DNA of 64,000 nucleotides from Ypsolopha sequella (GCA_934047225.1 OW204001.1:14616201-14680200), one strand, 5' to 3'; numbered from the stretch's first letter, positions 11,947 to 22,401 are shown. Translations and numbers: made by a program. Notes: generated by a model not told the origin, from the letters alone.

Positions 11947-12301
11947 TTAAGGCGATATGTAAAAAATTTTAGCATCCCTGTTATTCCATATGCAAAAAAA
12001 CTCTCGGTGCAAGAGGGCCTGATTCGTGCAAAAGTAGCAAAAAGTTGCTATCAAAATTTCGTTTGACCACGTCCTAGATACTGTTAAAACCTATCTTATC
12101 AAATATGTTTGCAGTCCATAGTAATTTCAAATTGTCAAAACAGGAGAAATGGTGTCGAATTTCTCCAATCGCGTTTCTGTTTAACATATCCCTAGAAAAA
12201 GATTTCAAAAATAATACACTATTTTATCAAAATAATACATTATTTACTGAAGCAGATATGCAAGTTCTAAAAGTGCCGATTTTTTTTCCGTAGCACCTTA
12301 A
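11947..12301. mobile_element. TTAA-flanked miniature element, family T, copy 1
   Basis: The element lies between TTAA at 11947-11950 and TTAA at 12298-12301. Its ends are GGCGATATGTAAAA on the left and, read inward, GGTGCTACGGAAAA on the right, an imperfect inverted repeat. The interior matches copies at 16693-17124, 20393-20816 and 44022-44680, with shared blocks such as CAATCGCGTTTCTGTTTAAC and TTGCTATCAAAATTTCGTTT. TTAA duplications are typical of piggyBac and Kolobok transposases. There is no coding capacity, so it is non-autonomous. Confidence 0.8.
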
Positions 12302-12567
12302 GATTGCTAGTCAAATGACTGTTACGAGTATTTTATACCCACTTAATAGATGAGTGGAAAAGCTAACTGTATGATCGATCGGAGATGTATGTAGTTGTCA
12401 TTATTATAAAAGATTTTACGTCAAAGAAAAAACATTGTGTTATTATTTTACGACTTAGGTAGCTTTAAACAATAAAATTGTCTATTTACAGGAAAACACC
12501 GAAGCTATTAATGCAGTTAAGTTAAAAGTATAATATTCATAGAAAAACAGTTAAATAAAATTTTTTG

Positions 12568-12708
12568 TGAGATATATTTCGGGCCATTCGAGCCCGGCGT
12601 AAATTTTTGATAGAGATAGTTCATAGGCCGGAGAGAGTGACAAGGGCTACTTTTTGTCTCGGGAAAAGGCAAACTAAATCAGCGCGGGCAAAAGCTAAGC
12701 TACTTCTT
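12568..12708 (-). repeat. Antisense fragment of the GCGGCTTCGCCCGCG repeat
   Basis: Read on the minus strand it gives TAGCTTTTGCCCGCGCTGAT and then CCCGAGACAAAAAGTAGCCC and TGTCACTCTCTCCGG, in the same order as in 26135-26235 on the plus strand. The left part has diverged. Confidence 0.6.
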
Positions 12709-12990
12709 ATATATTATATTATATTATATTATATTATATCATATTATATTCTTCTTATCTTGGCGTAATAGCAGAAACTAATCGTTTAAGAATATGTCAT
12801 TCTGTTACCTTTAGAATGTAAGCTTTGTTTTTGTTAACTGTTAATTCTTTATTTTTACTTTTGATTAAGGTTATGAAGTGTTGTTTATTTAAGTAGTTAA
12901 GAGGAACGGGGTGCACGGATAAACCCCCACAGGTTTTTGTTGCACTCCTGTATTGTTTAGTATTTTTGTAATATAAATAAATAAATAAAT
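12709..12990. repeat. ATATT microsatellite and a LINE-like 3' tail
   Basis: A run of (TATAT)n-type repeats occupies 12712-12750. The stretch that follows ends in (AAAT)n at about 12973-12995, after TGCACTCCTGTATTGTTTAG. An A/T-rich short-period tail after non-coding sequence is the usual 3' end of a non-LTR retrotransposon, here on the plus strand. I cannot name the family. Confidence 0.45.
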
Positions 12991-13307
12991 AAAAATAACT
13001 TATAAATAAGTAGACATTTACACAATATTAACTGTAGGTACTTAGTACATGATCATAAAGATGTAACAAAATTTCTATTCGACGAATAAATGAGCCTGAA
13101 TTACATTAGAAACGTAGAGAGAGACACGTGATGGATTAATAGAACTTCTTCTGTCCACTCCATCATCCATATTGTATCTTGTGTTGTGACACAAAGATAT
13201 TGATTTATTGTTATCATCATCATTGGAAGGCTTTTTTATCTATTCTAATTTATTGTACCAAAAAAAAGAGTGTATATAAGTTACAGTTGTAATTAAAATA
13301 AAATGTT

Positions 13308-13440
13308 ATTTATTGAATGAATGAATGAATTGACACTTTATTGTACACAAAAGACATATAAAAGAAAACAGAGTATTGTAAACATAATTTTGTACAAAGG
13401 CGGACTTATCACTTAAAGCGATTTCTTCCAGCCAACCTTT
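13308..13440 (-). repeat. LINE 3' end, antisense, with TGAA tail
   Basis: A (TGAA)n run at 13313-13332 leads into TTGTACAAAGGCGGACTTAT and CGATTTCTTCCAGCCAACC, blocks I associate with a common lepidopteran non-LTR 3' end. The orientation is antisense, with the microsatellite as its tail. It is 5'-truncated within about 130 bp. Confidence 0.6.
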
Positions 13441-13492
13441 ATTTATTTATCTATTTATATTACTTTGGTGGATGGTTAATTCAAATATATTC

Positions 13493-13633
13493 ATTAACAT
13501 TATATCATTGCAGTATAGAAACGCAGAAAGAAAAGTAAATTTCGATGTGAGGAGCTCTGAACCGGGATGAGCTCCTCACATCCAGATTTATTTTTCTTTC
13601 TGCGTTTCTATACTGCAATGATATAATGTTAAT
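13493..13633. repeat. Long hairpin, 65-bp arms
   Basis: Left arm 13493-13557 and right arm 13569-13633 are inverted copies with about three or four mismatches and an 11-base loop. The arms carry ATCATTGCAGTATAGAAACG and GATGTGAGGAGCTC. The structure is a near-perfect snap-back MITE; its RNA would fold into a 65-bp duplex. Flanking target duplication is not clear. Confidence 0.85.
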
Positions 13634-14235
13634 TTATATCTCCATGCGATGGAAGTGTTCAAACATAGAAATTTATTTCTGTCATAGTTTCAAATATATT
13701 CCACAATAAAGCAGATTCTGGATGCTTTAATTTTAGTTTCAGAGCAAAATTTTCTAACACAAGTTTTTTCATTGCAAAATAGTCCTTATGTGTAAGGAAC
13801 AGAAACTAAATTACTTTGGAAGTTTTGACAGCACCAAACTAAAATAAAATTGTATATTACCAAAATCGTCTGAGTGCGTCTGCATATAGAATAATAAAAA
13901 ACTAAACTATAAAGTCGATAAGTAACACTTTATAAATACTACACTTGTAAAATTCGTTACAACTAACAATGTACGTTTTCGTCTGATTATAGCCCTTGCT
14001 TGTTAGAAATAAGCACTACCGAATCGAATATCATGCTCTCGCGTCGACTGTACATCTAAATATAATATGAGTATCTAAGTATGTTGAGTTTCCGCGTTCG
14101 TGCTTGCCGTGTAAATGAGGAAACACTTCATTCCATCTTCATTCATGTTTGTAATTAAATGTTTAACCATGTATGGATGTAGCATATTTCACACTGCGAA
14201 TCTGTTTACTTATTATAATATTTAAATTAGAGATG

Positions 14236-14370
14236 AGCGTCGGCCGAAAGCAATGATCAGCTTAGCCGACTACTCGGCCTTTTTTCAACCGACTAGCCGG
14301 CCAAATCGGCTAGTCAGCCAAAGTCATAGCCGTATGCCTAGTCGGCTAACCCATCATTGCTTTCGGTGGA
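14236..14370. repeat. Foldback rich in GCCGACTAG motifs
   Basis: Arms CCGAAAGCAATGAT (14244-14257) and ATCATTGCTTTCGG (14353-14366) are a perfect 14-bp inverted repeat. A second pair, TTAGCCGAC and GTCGGCTAA, lies just inside. The loop is packed with CCGACTAG/CTAGTCGG motifs. The GC-rich content contrasts with the AT-rich flanks. A related tandem cluster lies 270 bp downstream. Confidence 0.7.
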
Positions 14371-14635
14371 GTTCTGATATATAAAATAATTCAGGTATAT
14401 AAAAAAATATGTGAGTTTTGTTCTTTTATAGAAACGCGCGTTCGTTTTTTATTTTTTTTAATATTATATTCTTCTTGATTTAAGTACAATTATTTACCAA
14501 AGGAAGAGTTCCTATTCTTTGATTATTTTACAAACTGTTATGCTGATTCTAACTTAAATTAAAATTATTAAAAATAAAATAACAATTTCAATTACCCTAC
14601 TTTGAGCCTAGAAATATGAATTAAGTAATGTACTA

Positions 14636-14768
14636 TTGTCGGCGCTTTTGCCGACTAATCGCCGACTACAATTATTTGATGACTAGGACGGCTTTCCCAA
14701 CTAGTCGCTGACTACAAATATGGCTGGATAGTCGGCTTTCCCGACTAGCCGGCGACTAGTCGTTTTAT
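14636..14768. repeat. Tandem CGACTAGTCGGC cluster, period 44-47
   Basis: Units starting GCTTT at 14644, 14691 and 14735 each carry ACTA(A/G)TCGC(C/T)GACTACA-like blocks, so the stretch is an imperfect tandem array of two and a half units. The motifs are shared with the foldback at 14236-14370. The two could be the ends of one 530-bp element (14227-14768), or two fragments of one family. Confidence 0.6.
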
Positions 14769-14839
14769 CTTTAATTTAAATGCACGTTGCATATGCCTAC
14801 CTATATAATCGTAATAATACTCATACACAGAGAAAAATC

Positions 14840-15104
14840 AACTTTTATTAACGTTGGGAATAGACAACTATTTTATTACTTTTTAAATTTATACGGTCAC
14901 CATAAACATTATTAGAAGTACGGGTTTCACCGTGTTTGGTTTTTATACTCATCCCGCGGCCATGGCAGATGTAACTCTGCCGAAAATTCGGGAAAATATA
15001 AAAAACAAACACGGTGAATCCCGTACTCCTAATAACGATTATGGTGACAATATAAATTTAAAAAGTAAAAAAATAGTTGTCTATTCCCAACGTTAATAAA
15101 AGTT
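14840..15104. mobile_element. Snap-back MITE, about 105-bp arms
   Basis: Arms 14840-14946 and 14998-15104 are inverted copies with few mismatches. Outer block: ACTTTTATTAACGTTGGGAA. Inner block: CACCGTGTTTG. The 50-base centre holds CCCGCGGCCATGGCAG. It is non-coding. No flanking duplication is certain; AAAAGT/ACTTTT ends make the border hard to place. Confidence 0.8.
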
Positions 15105-16301
15105 TATTGCGCCACATAATCATTAATTTCGATTGCATGTGTTATATACGTATATATATATTTGAGAATCGGCCGTAGTTTCAGTATACCTCCCTCGTTT
15201 TTATTTCTTTATCAAATTTTAAATACCTGTCATCGAATTTTAAACATTCATGCTTCCCATATAATGTTATCATATACATAGCACATATTTTCAAAATAAT
15301 TTGCGACCATAAGACCAATTTGAGACCTAAAATGATCTAGGTATTCAATTTGAATGATTCCAAACCGTGGGTGGCACATTTTCTTAGAAACGTGCCGCCT
15401 CGTTTTGTGATTTCTCGTGTCGTAAATATAAAGGATGTGTATCCTCCTGTGTTGCATACACAATTGTCTTATTGTTCGATTCAATCACAATACAAACTGC
15501 GATGTGATAGGCTAACAGGTGTCATATGAAACCATAGCGGGAATCAATTAGATCATGTTGCAGAAGGATGACAAAGAGACAAGATCTTGCTATGTTTCTT
15601 GCCCTTCTTCTTAGCAAGACGAATCGAATGGGCGGTGTAAGGCATACATATATTATTTATTTATCTGTCAACTTTGGTATTTGTATGTATAATATTTTTA
15701 TTATTATATTTTTTACTTATGCAAATGTATAATTTCATTAAATCACGTTGGGACGTAATAATCGTCGGTGTAATGCGGGTTACCGAGTGTGGGCTATGAC
15801 TTGCATTTAATAGTTCACACTCGGAATACCTCTCCACCCCCTCGGGATTCATGTCGTGATGATATATATTAAATTGAAGTAAGCTTAACGTTTAATTTTT
15901 TTATTGTATTTTATTGTTTTTTTAAGAATAAAACTGACGTGTATTTTATGCTTTATGTACCCATTTTACAAAAAAAAAACTATTTAAATTTGAAAGGTTG
16001 AAGCTTTCTTACCCTCATTAGTTGTGATGTTAGAATGTAGTTTCAATGCTTACCTGTAAAAAATAAAAATATAATTATAATCAAATGGGTTACCAACGGG
16101 TACAACATCCATGGGTACAATGATCAAATATCCCAAATCTATGTGGGCGAAGTCGCGAGCGTCTTCTAGTTAAAAAACTCAATTTCAAATCCAAATTCAA
16201 AAATTCTAAGTAAAACATTAACAAAATGATACTTTTGCGTTACAGTAACACAAAAGTTGTTGAGTTACTGTTATTTTTATGTTATGAGTAATAATAATAA
16301 T
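15105..16301. other. AT-rich spacer, repeat end fragment
   Basis: There are no gene signals. A (TA)n run lies at about 15150-15162. GTGGGCGAAGTCGCGAGCGT at 16142-16161, followed by CTTCTAGT, resembles the end of a common lepidopteran repeat of the GCGGCTTCGCCCGCG type. Confidence 0.4.
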
Positions 16302-16460
16302 AATATTTATATAAAAACACTTATTAAAATAATAGTTTCCAGATATATTTCGAATTTGATACAATTTATTTCACTGATTATTTCACTAATACTGAAGCCG
16401 ACTATATGTCGAAATATATCTGGAAACTATTATTTTAATAAGTGTTTTTATATAAATATT
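16302..16460. repeat. Perfect hairpin, 52-bp identical arms
   Basis: 16302-16353 and 16409-16460 are exact reverse complements over 52 bp (outer AATATTTATATAAAAACACT, inner CCAGATATATTTCGA), with a 55-base loop. Identity without a single mismatch suggests a recent origin or gene conversion. Both predicted proteins covering it arise from the arms. GATATATTTCG also occurs at the edges of other repeats here (12570, 20910). Confidence 0.85.
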
Positions 16461-16692
16461 TAACATAAACTGAATAAAAAAAACAAATAAGTTATCTTCA
16501 ATATTTAATAATAATAATAGTAGTAATAATAAAGTAGTAATAATAATATTAATTTTCACGGCCTTACCCCTAAACGTACGTTTATATTTCAAATGGGTTT
16601 CCGTACCTTATGAAAAAAGTAAAAATATAATATAGCTTTAAATCTATTAAAGAGGAGCTAAAGTGATTCTCTCAAGGAAATGCACAAACAAT

Positions 16693-17124
16693 TTAAGGCG
16701 CTACGGAAAAAAAATCAACACTTTAAGAACCTGCATATCTACTTCAGTAAATAATGTATTACTTTGATAAAATTGTATATTATTTTTGGAATCTTTTTCA
16801 AGGGATCTGTTAAAACAGAAACGCGATTGGAGAAATTCGGCGCGATAGAAATATTTATTAAAATGAGGTCTTTTTCGACACCAATTCTTCTGGTTTGACA
16901 ATTTAGAATGACATATGGACTGAAATTATATTTTATTAGATGGGTTTTAACGGTATCTAGGACCTGGTTAAACGAAATTTTGATAGCAACTGTAGTACAT
17001 TTTATATTAATAAAAAAGCTACTTTTTGCTACTTTTCCACGAATCCGTCCCTCTCGAGCTGAGGGTTTTTTCGCATATGGAGTAACAGGGACGCTAAAAC
17101 TTTTACATATCGCCTTCAACTTAA
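16693..17124. mobile_element. TTAA-flanked miniature element, family T, copy 2
   Basis: TTAA at 16693-16696 and 17121-17124 bracket GGCGCTACGGAAAA on one side and TTTTACATATCGCC on the other; six bases (TTCAAC) separate the right terminus from the last TTAA. The orientation is opposite to copy 1. It is longer than copy 1, which has internal deletions. The 126- and 88-codon frames that cross it lie in non-coding repeat and recur in the other copies, so they are not host genes. Confidence 0.8.
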
Positions 17125-17559
17125 TCTCTAATGGCGCTGGTTGGCGCCCGTGCTTGTTACATTCGTCATTCTGACACAGAGGACGAACAAGTTTTAATTA
17201 TAATTTCCGGTTTTTGTGTTCTCAGGGCACATTTGACACAGATTGCATGAAACTTGACTCTTCCTTCCGTCGAGAGACGAGAGATATTTTGGTAAGCGAT
17301 CTTTTATAAACCGACTTGAATTGAATCTATTTTTTTTCCAGAAACCATGAGGCATGACACAGGCGCACAGTGACGCGATTGTATGGAGAGGTTTGGATAT
17401 AGCACAGCCTTCTTTATAAAGGAGGCTATGGATATAGGGATCATAAAAAGTAAATAATTGAATTAAATAATTTTGATACTGCACAATGGAACACATCTCC
17501 TGATTCCGGCCTCGTTTCAAGATGTGGTATTTTTTATTTAAATCAGCTTATAAATTGCA

Positions 17560-17765
17560 ACAAACAAACTTCGTGCGCCAAAGGTGCATTTTTCAAGAAA
17601 AACCAGGATTAATCATATTTATTAGTGCAAGTATGCAAGTATTAATCATATTTATTATTTATGTTTTTTTTGTGTTTTATTTTAATCTATATATTTTTAA
17701 ATCTATGTCTAAACCTATTGTGTGAAAGCTGAAATAAAAAGTATTGAATTGAATTAAATTGAATT
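17560..17765 (+). repeat. LINE-like 3' tail with GAATT repeats
   Basis: A stretch with direct duplication of ATTAATCATATTTATTA ends in GAAATAAAAAGTATTGAATT and then a short (GAATT)n run at about 17744-17763. An AATAAA followed by short-period repeats marks the 3' end of a 5'-truncated non-LTR retrotransposon. The family is unknown. Confidence 0.5.
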
Positions 17766-18618
17766 TGTACGCTAATGCATAATATCGAATAAAAAATTAT
17801 AATTTCTTAAAACATGTTAAAAAGAGTAATCAAAAATCTTTTGTCTGAAGCTCCAAAATGTCACATTTTCTTGGTTGAAATGTTAACATCGTTGTCGTTC
17901 AGAAATATTTGAAAAGTGCAGTAGTTTGGTATGTAAGATATAGGATAACAATAAAACTTTAAAAGCTGGGATTCGAAATCGCCGTTAAAAGTTAGTGTAT
18001 AGCCTTAACAGCATAACATAATGTGTGACCTTTACGTTTCATTAATATTAAGAGCCACTCCCTAAAATACATAACAAACCCATTTACCTACAGGTATATT
18101 TACGTATATAATATTGTAAGCTAACACAGTTTCGTAGCCTTAACCTGTTGACCGGATTCTATGTAAGTCTCTAAATATATTTCATGGCGGCTTGCCGAAA
18201 TAATTAATAGCCTTTGATGGTAACTGGAAATAGAGGTCTATTTTTTTATGACTCACATTTTAATCAATGAGTACGCTACAATGATCCATGGTAACTTAGT
18301 CCACGTGGCTCACAATGTGATCCATAACATACACTCTCAGATAATGACTTTACACGTGATTCTGTAGGTAGATTATTATGATGCAAGTAGTTTTATACTG
18401 TATGGCTATTATAGGTGTGTTAGTTATATTTATAAATAAGTTATGCTGTGGCGAGGAAAATGCAAGTTGTACAATATTTAGAAAATCTACACCAATAAAT
18501 AAAAAAATGATGGACAAAACCTTATTATTATTGGCTTCGTAAGCATAAACATATAATATCATTGTATTAATAAAAGTAGAGTTACAAAAGTTATGACTCG
18601 ATTTATTTATCACCATTG
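17766..18618. other. AT-rich spacer
   Basis: No gene, RNA gene or long inverted repeat is recognised. The 101-codon minus-strand frame at 18350-18655 is AT-rich, hydrophobic and crosses into the neighbouring element, so I treat it as chance. Confidence 0.45.
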
Positions 18619-19035
18619 TTAAGGGGCTCCACAATACTAAACATCCGTTTTGCATTCCGTCAATATAGATGGTAAAAAATTTAAAAAAATCTGGGATAGT
18701 TTTTGGCTCAAGAAAATTATTAATTACACTTTATAAATAAACATACTTTCAATCTTCTTTTAATTATAATACTTTTAAAAAAGCATGAATTTCACGAAAA
18801 AAGCGATTCAGTTTCCATATTTCAAAACCGATTGAAACGAAACCAACACACGCAGATACTTACTAGAAAAAAATATCTTTATTACATAAAGAAATTATAG
18901 TTAATGTCCTAATGTAGCCGTGAATTCAAAATAACTGAAGTTTTGTGTGCGCGGCATCTGATTAGAGCAGGATAGACAGTTGAAACACAAAAGCGTTAGA
19001 GCAGGACTGAATTTTAGCATTGTGCAGCCCCTTAA
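18619..19035. mobile_element. TTAA-flanked miniature element, second family
   Basis: TTAA at 18619-18622 and 19032-19035 flank a 409-bp body with inverted ends GGGGCTCCACAATACTAAA and TTTAGCATTGTGCAGCCCC, which match at about 17 of 19 positions. The interior is AT-rich and unrelated by eye to family T. TTAA plus a G-run terminus fits a piggyBac-like non-autonomous element. Since the ends read CCCTTAAGGGG on the right, the exact border is uncertain. Confidence 0.65.
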
Positions 19036-20044
19036 GGGGCATAGATTGGAAGTTTTTTTAAATCTCTTACTGAACCAAACTAATTTCTCTACAGCAATAA
19101 CATAAGGGCAACACAATCTTTGTAACATCCAGATTAATCGAAATCATATTATTATTATCACAGATTATATATTATGTAGATGCCAAATGAGGGGCACGAA
19201 TTATATTTCAAGTAACTTTTTGTCAGTAGTTTCGTGTTAAAGCTTATGATGAATGAGTTGAACAGTCACGCAGAACTTACGCAAGTACCTATATTATGAG
19301 ACCAAACAGCCGCCTTTAACTCGTTATTTAATACTATACTTTAGTTACCATAAAAATCTGACAACTGAAGCGTACGATTATAGGCTGTGTAACCAAGGCT
19401 TGAAGAATGTTGCCAAAGGTCTAGTAATGATGGAGAATGGTAGTGGCTTTATATCAGATTTATACACCAAATATGGTAAAAGGAAAATGCGAGCGGCACT
19501 TTATATGCATGAATAGGCATAAATTAAGAGGCGTTTCTTAAACTGACAAGTAAATGTTCCATGATACTGTCGAACAGGTTCATAAAATTTGCGTACATTA
19601 TTATTTTTCAAACTGCAAAATAGTTTGTTTGCACGTGAAGGGTGTGTGGTATGTTTTCGTTTGAGAAATATGTAGGTGAAGAGTCAATAGATATCATCCA
19701 AAAGATTGTTGACTTACCGATGTTTGAATAATCGAAGATTTTAACAATAAACGTTTTTCTTTTTGTTTTGTTGCGATTTAAAATTTTTAGTTGAAAAATT
19801 GCGGTTTAGTGCACATAAATAGATTGTAAAAATGAGTTTTGGTTTCCTAATTAAATATCCTTTCCATAGGCTTGAATAACTTTAATATTGATAACTCTAA
19901 ATGCCAAAAACTATTCTGACTAAAAGGGATTCAATTTTCAGGGGACCCTGTAAGTACAGAAATAGTAAAAGTCAGTAAGTGGATGTAATGTCGTTTTGTG
20001 ACGAAAAGTCGTCGCAATCGGCCGCGGCTCTGTCGACGACGTCA
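19036..20044. other. AT-rich spacer
   Basis: I see no gene or structured repeat. Small frames are at chance level. Confidence 0.45.
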
Positions 20045-20375
20045 TGTCGTCACGTGCATTTAAGGCGATTACCGTCGCCAAATTAGCAGCTCGATGTTTG
20101 TCTGTATGAATATCGACGGAAACAACATTGAAATAACATAAATAAATAAAATAAATAAGCATAAATGAATTAAATCACCTAAGCCGCTTAGGAGCAGTAG
20201 GAAATTCAAGCCAAAAAACACCATTCAGTTGAAACAATTTTTCATATAGAAGTTTTGGTGGTACGAAAAATAAAAATGTTGCATATGTTGTCCTAGAGTT
20301 GATAATCCATAATACATTTTTTCAATATTTTTGGTTTGGCCATAAAAGAGGAGTAGGCTTTAGAAAGTACCCATT
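20045..20375 (-). repeat. Interspersed repeat X, copy 2
   Basis: This is the reverse-orientation partner of 1725-2135, with the same order of blocks when read on the minus strand: ATGGCCAAACCAAAAATATTG, ACCACCAAAACTTC, TGGTGTTTTTTGGCTTGAA, then CATCGAGCTGCTAATTTGGC. It is shorter in the middle and includes (AAAT)n-like runs at about 20138-20160. It directly abuts a TTAA-flanked element at 20393. Confidence 0.7.
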
Positions 20376-20392
20376 TGGCGGTATTAAGGGCC

Positions 20393-20816
20393 TTAAGGGG
20401 GTATGTCATCAGAATGGACAAATTTTGAAGTTATTTATCTGCTGTTCCACAGAAGTCCCAAGTTGAATAAATTAGTATAACAATTTTGGAACCTTTTTCT
20501 AGATTTTGGGCTAACAGAAACGCGATTAGAGGAATTTCACTCGATAGAAATAATTATTGAAATGAGGTCTAAATTTACACTTTTTTTGATATTCTGACAA
20601 ATTGTGAGAACATACAGACTTCAAAAATATTTATTTAGATTGATTTTAACAATACCTAAATTACTGGTTATGAAAATTTTCATAGCTATTTTAGTTAATT
20701 TTGTATTAATTTAAAACCAACTTTTTGTCAATTTTCCCGGATTAGGTCCCTCTCGCACGGCGGGTCTTTCCGCCCGGAGTAACGGGGACCTTTGTACGGA
20801 CGATATATCACCTTAA
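20393..20816. mobile_element. TTAA-flanked miniature element, family T, copy 3
   Basis: TTAA at 20393-20396 and 20813-20816 bound the most diverged of the four copies. Shared blocks include AACAGAAACGCGATTAGAGG, ATTGAAATGAGGTCTAAA and TCCCTCTCGCACGGCGGG. Ends GGGGGTATGTCATC and GACGATATATCACC are degenerate relatives of the GGCGATATGT terminus. It is non-coding. Confidence 0.75.
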
Positions 20817-21682
20817 TAATAGAATATGAATAAATATAATTTTAGCTGTATTAGCTTTTTATTTATAGTTTTAAAAATTATATGATAATAATAAAAAATA
20901 AACTTTATATTTTCGATATATTTCGGCCTCATCGGTGAGGCCGTCATCAGTCCATAATAATATAATAGAATTCCATAATAGAACCCTTATGCGAATGTCA
21001 GTACCTGACATTGCGCACGTCAGTTTGCATCAAGTAGAACTAAACTCTATGACGTTTCATTATTGTTTAAAATTGCACGCTTCGGGCTGTAGCTGTTACG
21101 ACAAACGAAGCATCGCGCACTATCAAAAAGCGCGTATTTCGCTCAAAAAAATAAAATGTAAAACATTCTGGGCCTGTCAGTTATTATTTAAAGGTTCATG
21201 ATCTAATTTAAAGTATTAATTTAAATACTAGTACTTTATTGTACGGTTTGGAGGTAACTTTAATTTAATGGTATCCAGTTGTCGTCACTGTGGGCGTAAG
21301 AATAGTTCCCAACTTTACCATATTGATTGCTGCAGTATTGTTGATATAACAAAGGAGGATGTGAAATGAGACTGTGAAACGATCCGTAGAAACTGCATCG
21401 AAAACTGCAAAACCCAGTTTCGTTAATGGAAATTATCTATAACAGATGTCGGCTTCTGCCAGCACGTTTCAGTGTCATTATCCTATTGGTTAACTATATT
21501 CGCTATAGTATTGGAATAATTTAAAACTACACACATGTGCCGGCTGAGAAAACAGCCTCGGCTTTCGATTTCTAGTATCAATAGCGGGTAATGTGCGGGA
21601 GTCATTTGACGTGCGTTCGGTAAACCTGCCGGTGGGCAGTTTCTCTTTGACTAGAATAGTCCAGGAGACTTGGGAGTATAAT
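20817..21682. other. Spacer with repeat fragment
   Basis: At 20911-20952, GATATATTTCGGCCTCATCG followed by GTGAGGCCGTCATCAG is a motif I associate with ends of lepidopteran repeats; CGGCCTCA...TGAGGCCG is a small palindrome. The 88-codon plus-strand frame at 20935-21201 overlaps it and shows no domain. Confidence 0.4.
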
Positions 21683-21946
21683 TATAAGGTGACTTTGATT
21701 GTTATAGCCAAATTTATACTAGAGACTTTTTAAGTAATCAGGGATCTAAAAAGGCCGACTTGGGTAAATCATATGATTATTTGAAAGTAGGATGGAGTCA
21801 CAGTCTTATCACGCGTACGAAAGAGACATTATCTACTATATATCATATGATTCATCCAAAGCGGCCTTTTTAGAGGACCAGTAACAAGGTTTCTTATACA
21901 CAAATTAAAATGTATGAATTTGGCTATAACAATCAAAGTCATTATA
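21683..21946. mobile_element. MITE of the AAGGTGAC family, element A1
   Basis: The left arm TATAAGGTGACTTTGATTGT continues with TATAGCCAAATTTATAC. It is mirrored on the right by GAATTTGGCTATAACAATCA plus AAGTCATTATA. The inner arms carry AAAAAGGCCG and CGGCCTTTTT. The terminal AAGGTGAC relates it to 37218-37493 and to the interrupted element immediately to the right. TA-type borders are likely. Confidence 0.7.
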
Positions 21947-22395
21947 TGTGACATATCTTTATACTGGGTGTTAAAATAATGTTGCGGAACCCGGAAACTG
22001 GCGATAGTACTCGTTCATACGAACAACTCTTACTATAGAGCCAACCCTCGAATCACGAAAAAACAATCACCTGTTCCATAGAAAAGTTACAGATTTTTTT
22101 TTCTCGTTTCCTCAATTTTTTTCACGGAAAGTTGTTCGTATGGTTCAGTGCTATCGCCAGTTTTCGGCTTCCGCAACTTCATCTTAACATCCTGTATAGT
22201 CAAATTCATACTGGAGGTTTGATAAGTGATCAGTATTACGGATTGATAACACATTTTTGCTAATTTCGCAAAATAAAATGTTGACCTCCCATAGTAATAG
22301 ACCCAAGGCTGGTTTGTAGGTCATCGAATATTGATGTTGAGCACTTACCGACTCTACAGTATGAATTTGGCTGTATAAATAAATGTCACCTTATA
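21943..22395. mobile_element. MITE of the AAGGTGAC family, element A2, interrupted
   Basis: The left end TATATGTGACATATCTTTATA and right end TATAAATAAATGTCACCTTATA are inverted copies, but the left end is cut off from its inner arm (TCAAATTCATACTGGAGGTT) by a second element at 21962-22196. Removing that insert restores a MITE of about 220 bp, whose inner arms TTCATACTGG...GATAAGTGATCAGTAT match those at 37244-37281. It abuts A1. Confidence 0.7.
21962..22196. mobile_element. TA-flanked MITE B inserted in A2
   Basis: A 231-bp body (21964-22194) lies between TA dinucleotides. Inverted ends are CTGGGTGTTAAAATAATGTT and AACTTCATCTTAACATCCTG, followed inward by AACTGGCGATAG(T/C)ACT and TTCATACGAACA or its near match. 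Arms are about 62 bp. Non-coding; the TA duplication suggests Tc1/mariner-type mobilisation. Confidence 0.8.
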
Positions 22396-22401
22396 CACAG
22401 A

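Noticed and set aside
16739..17119. 126-codon minus-strand frame
   Set aside because: It lies within a TTAA-flanked non-coding element; other copies break the frame.
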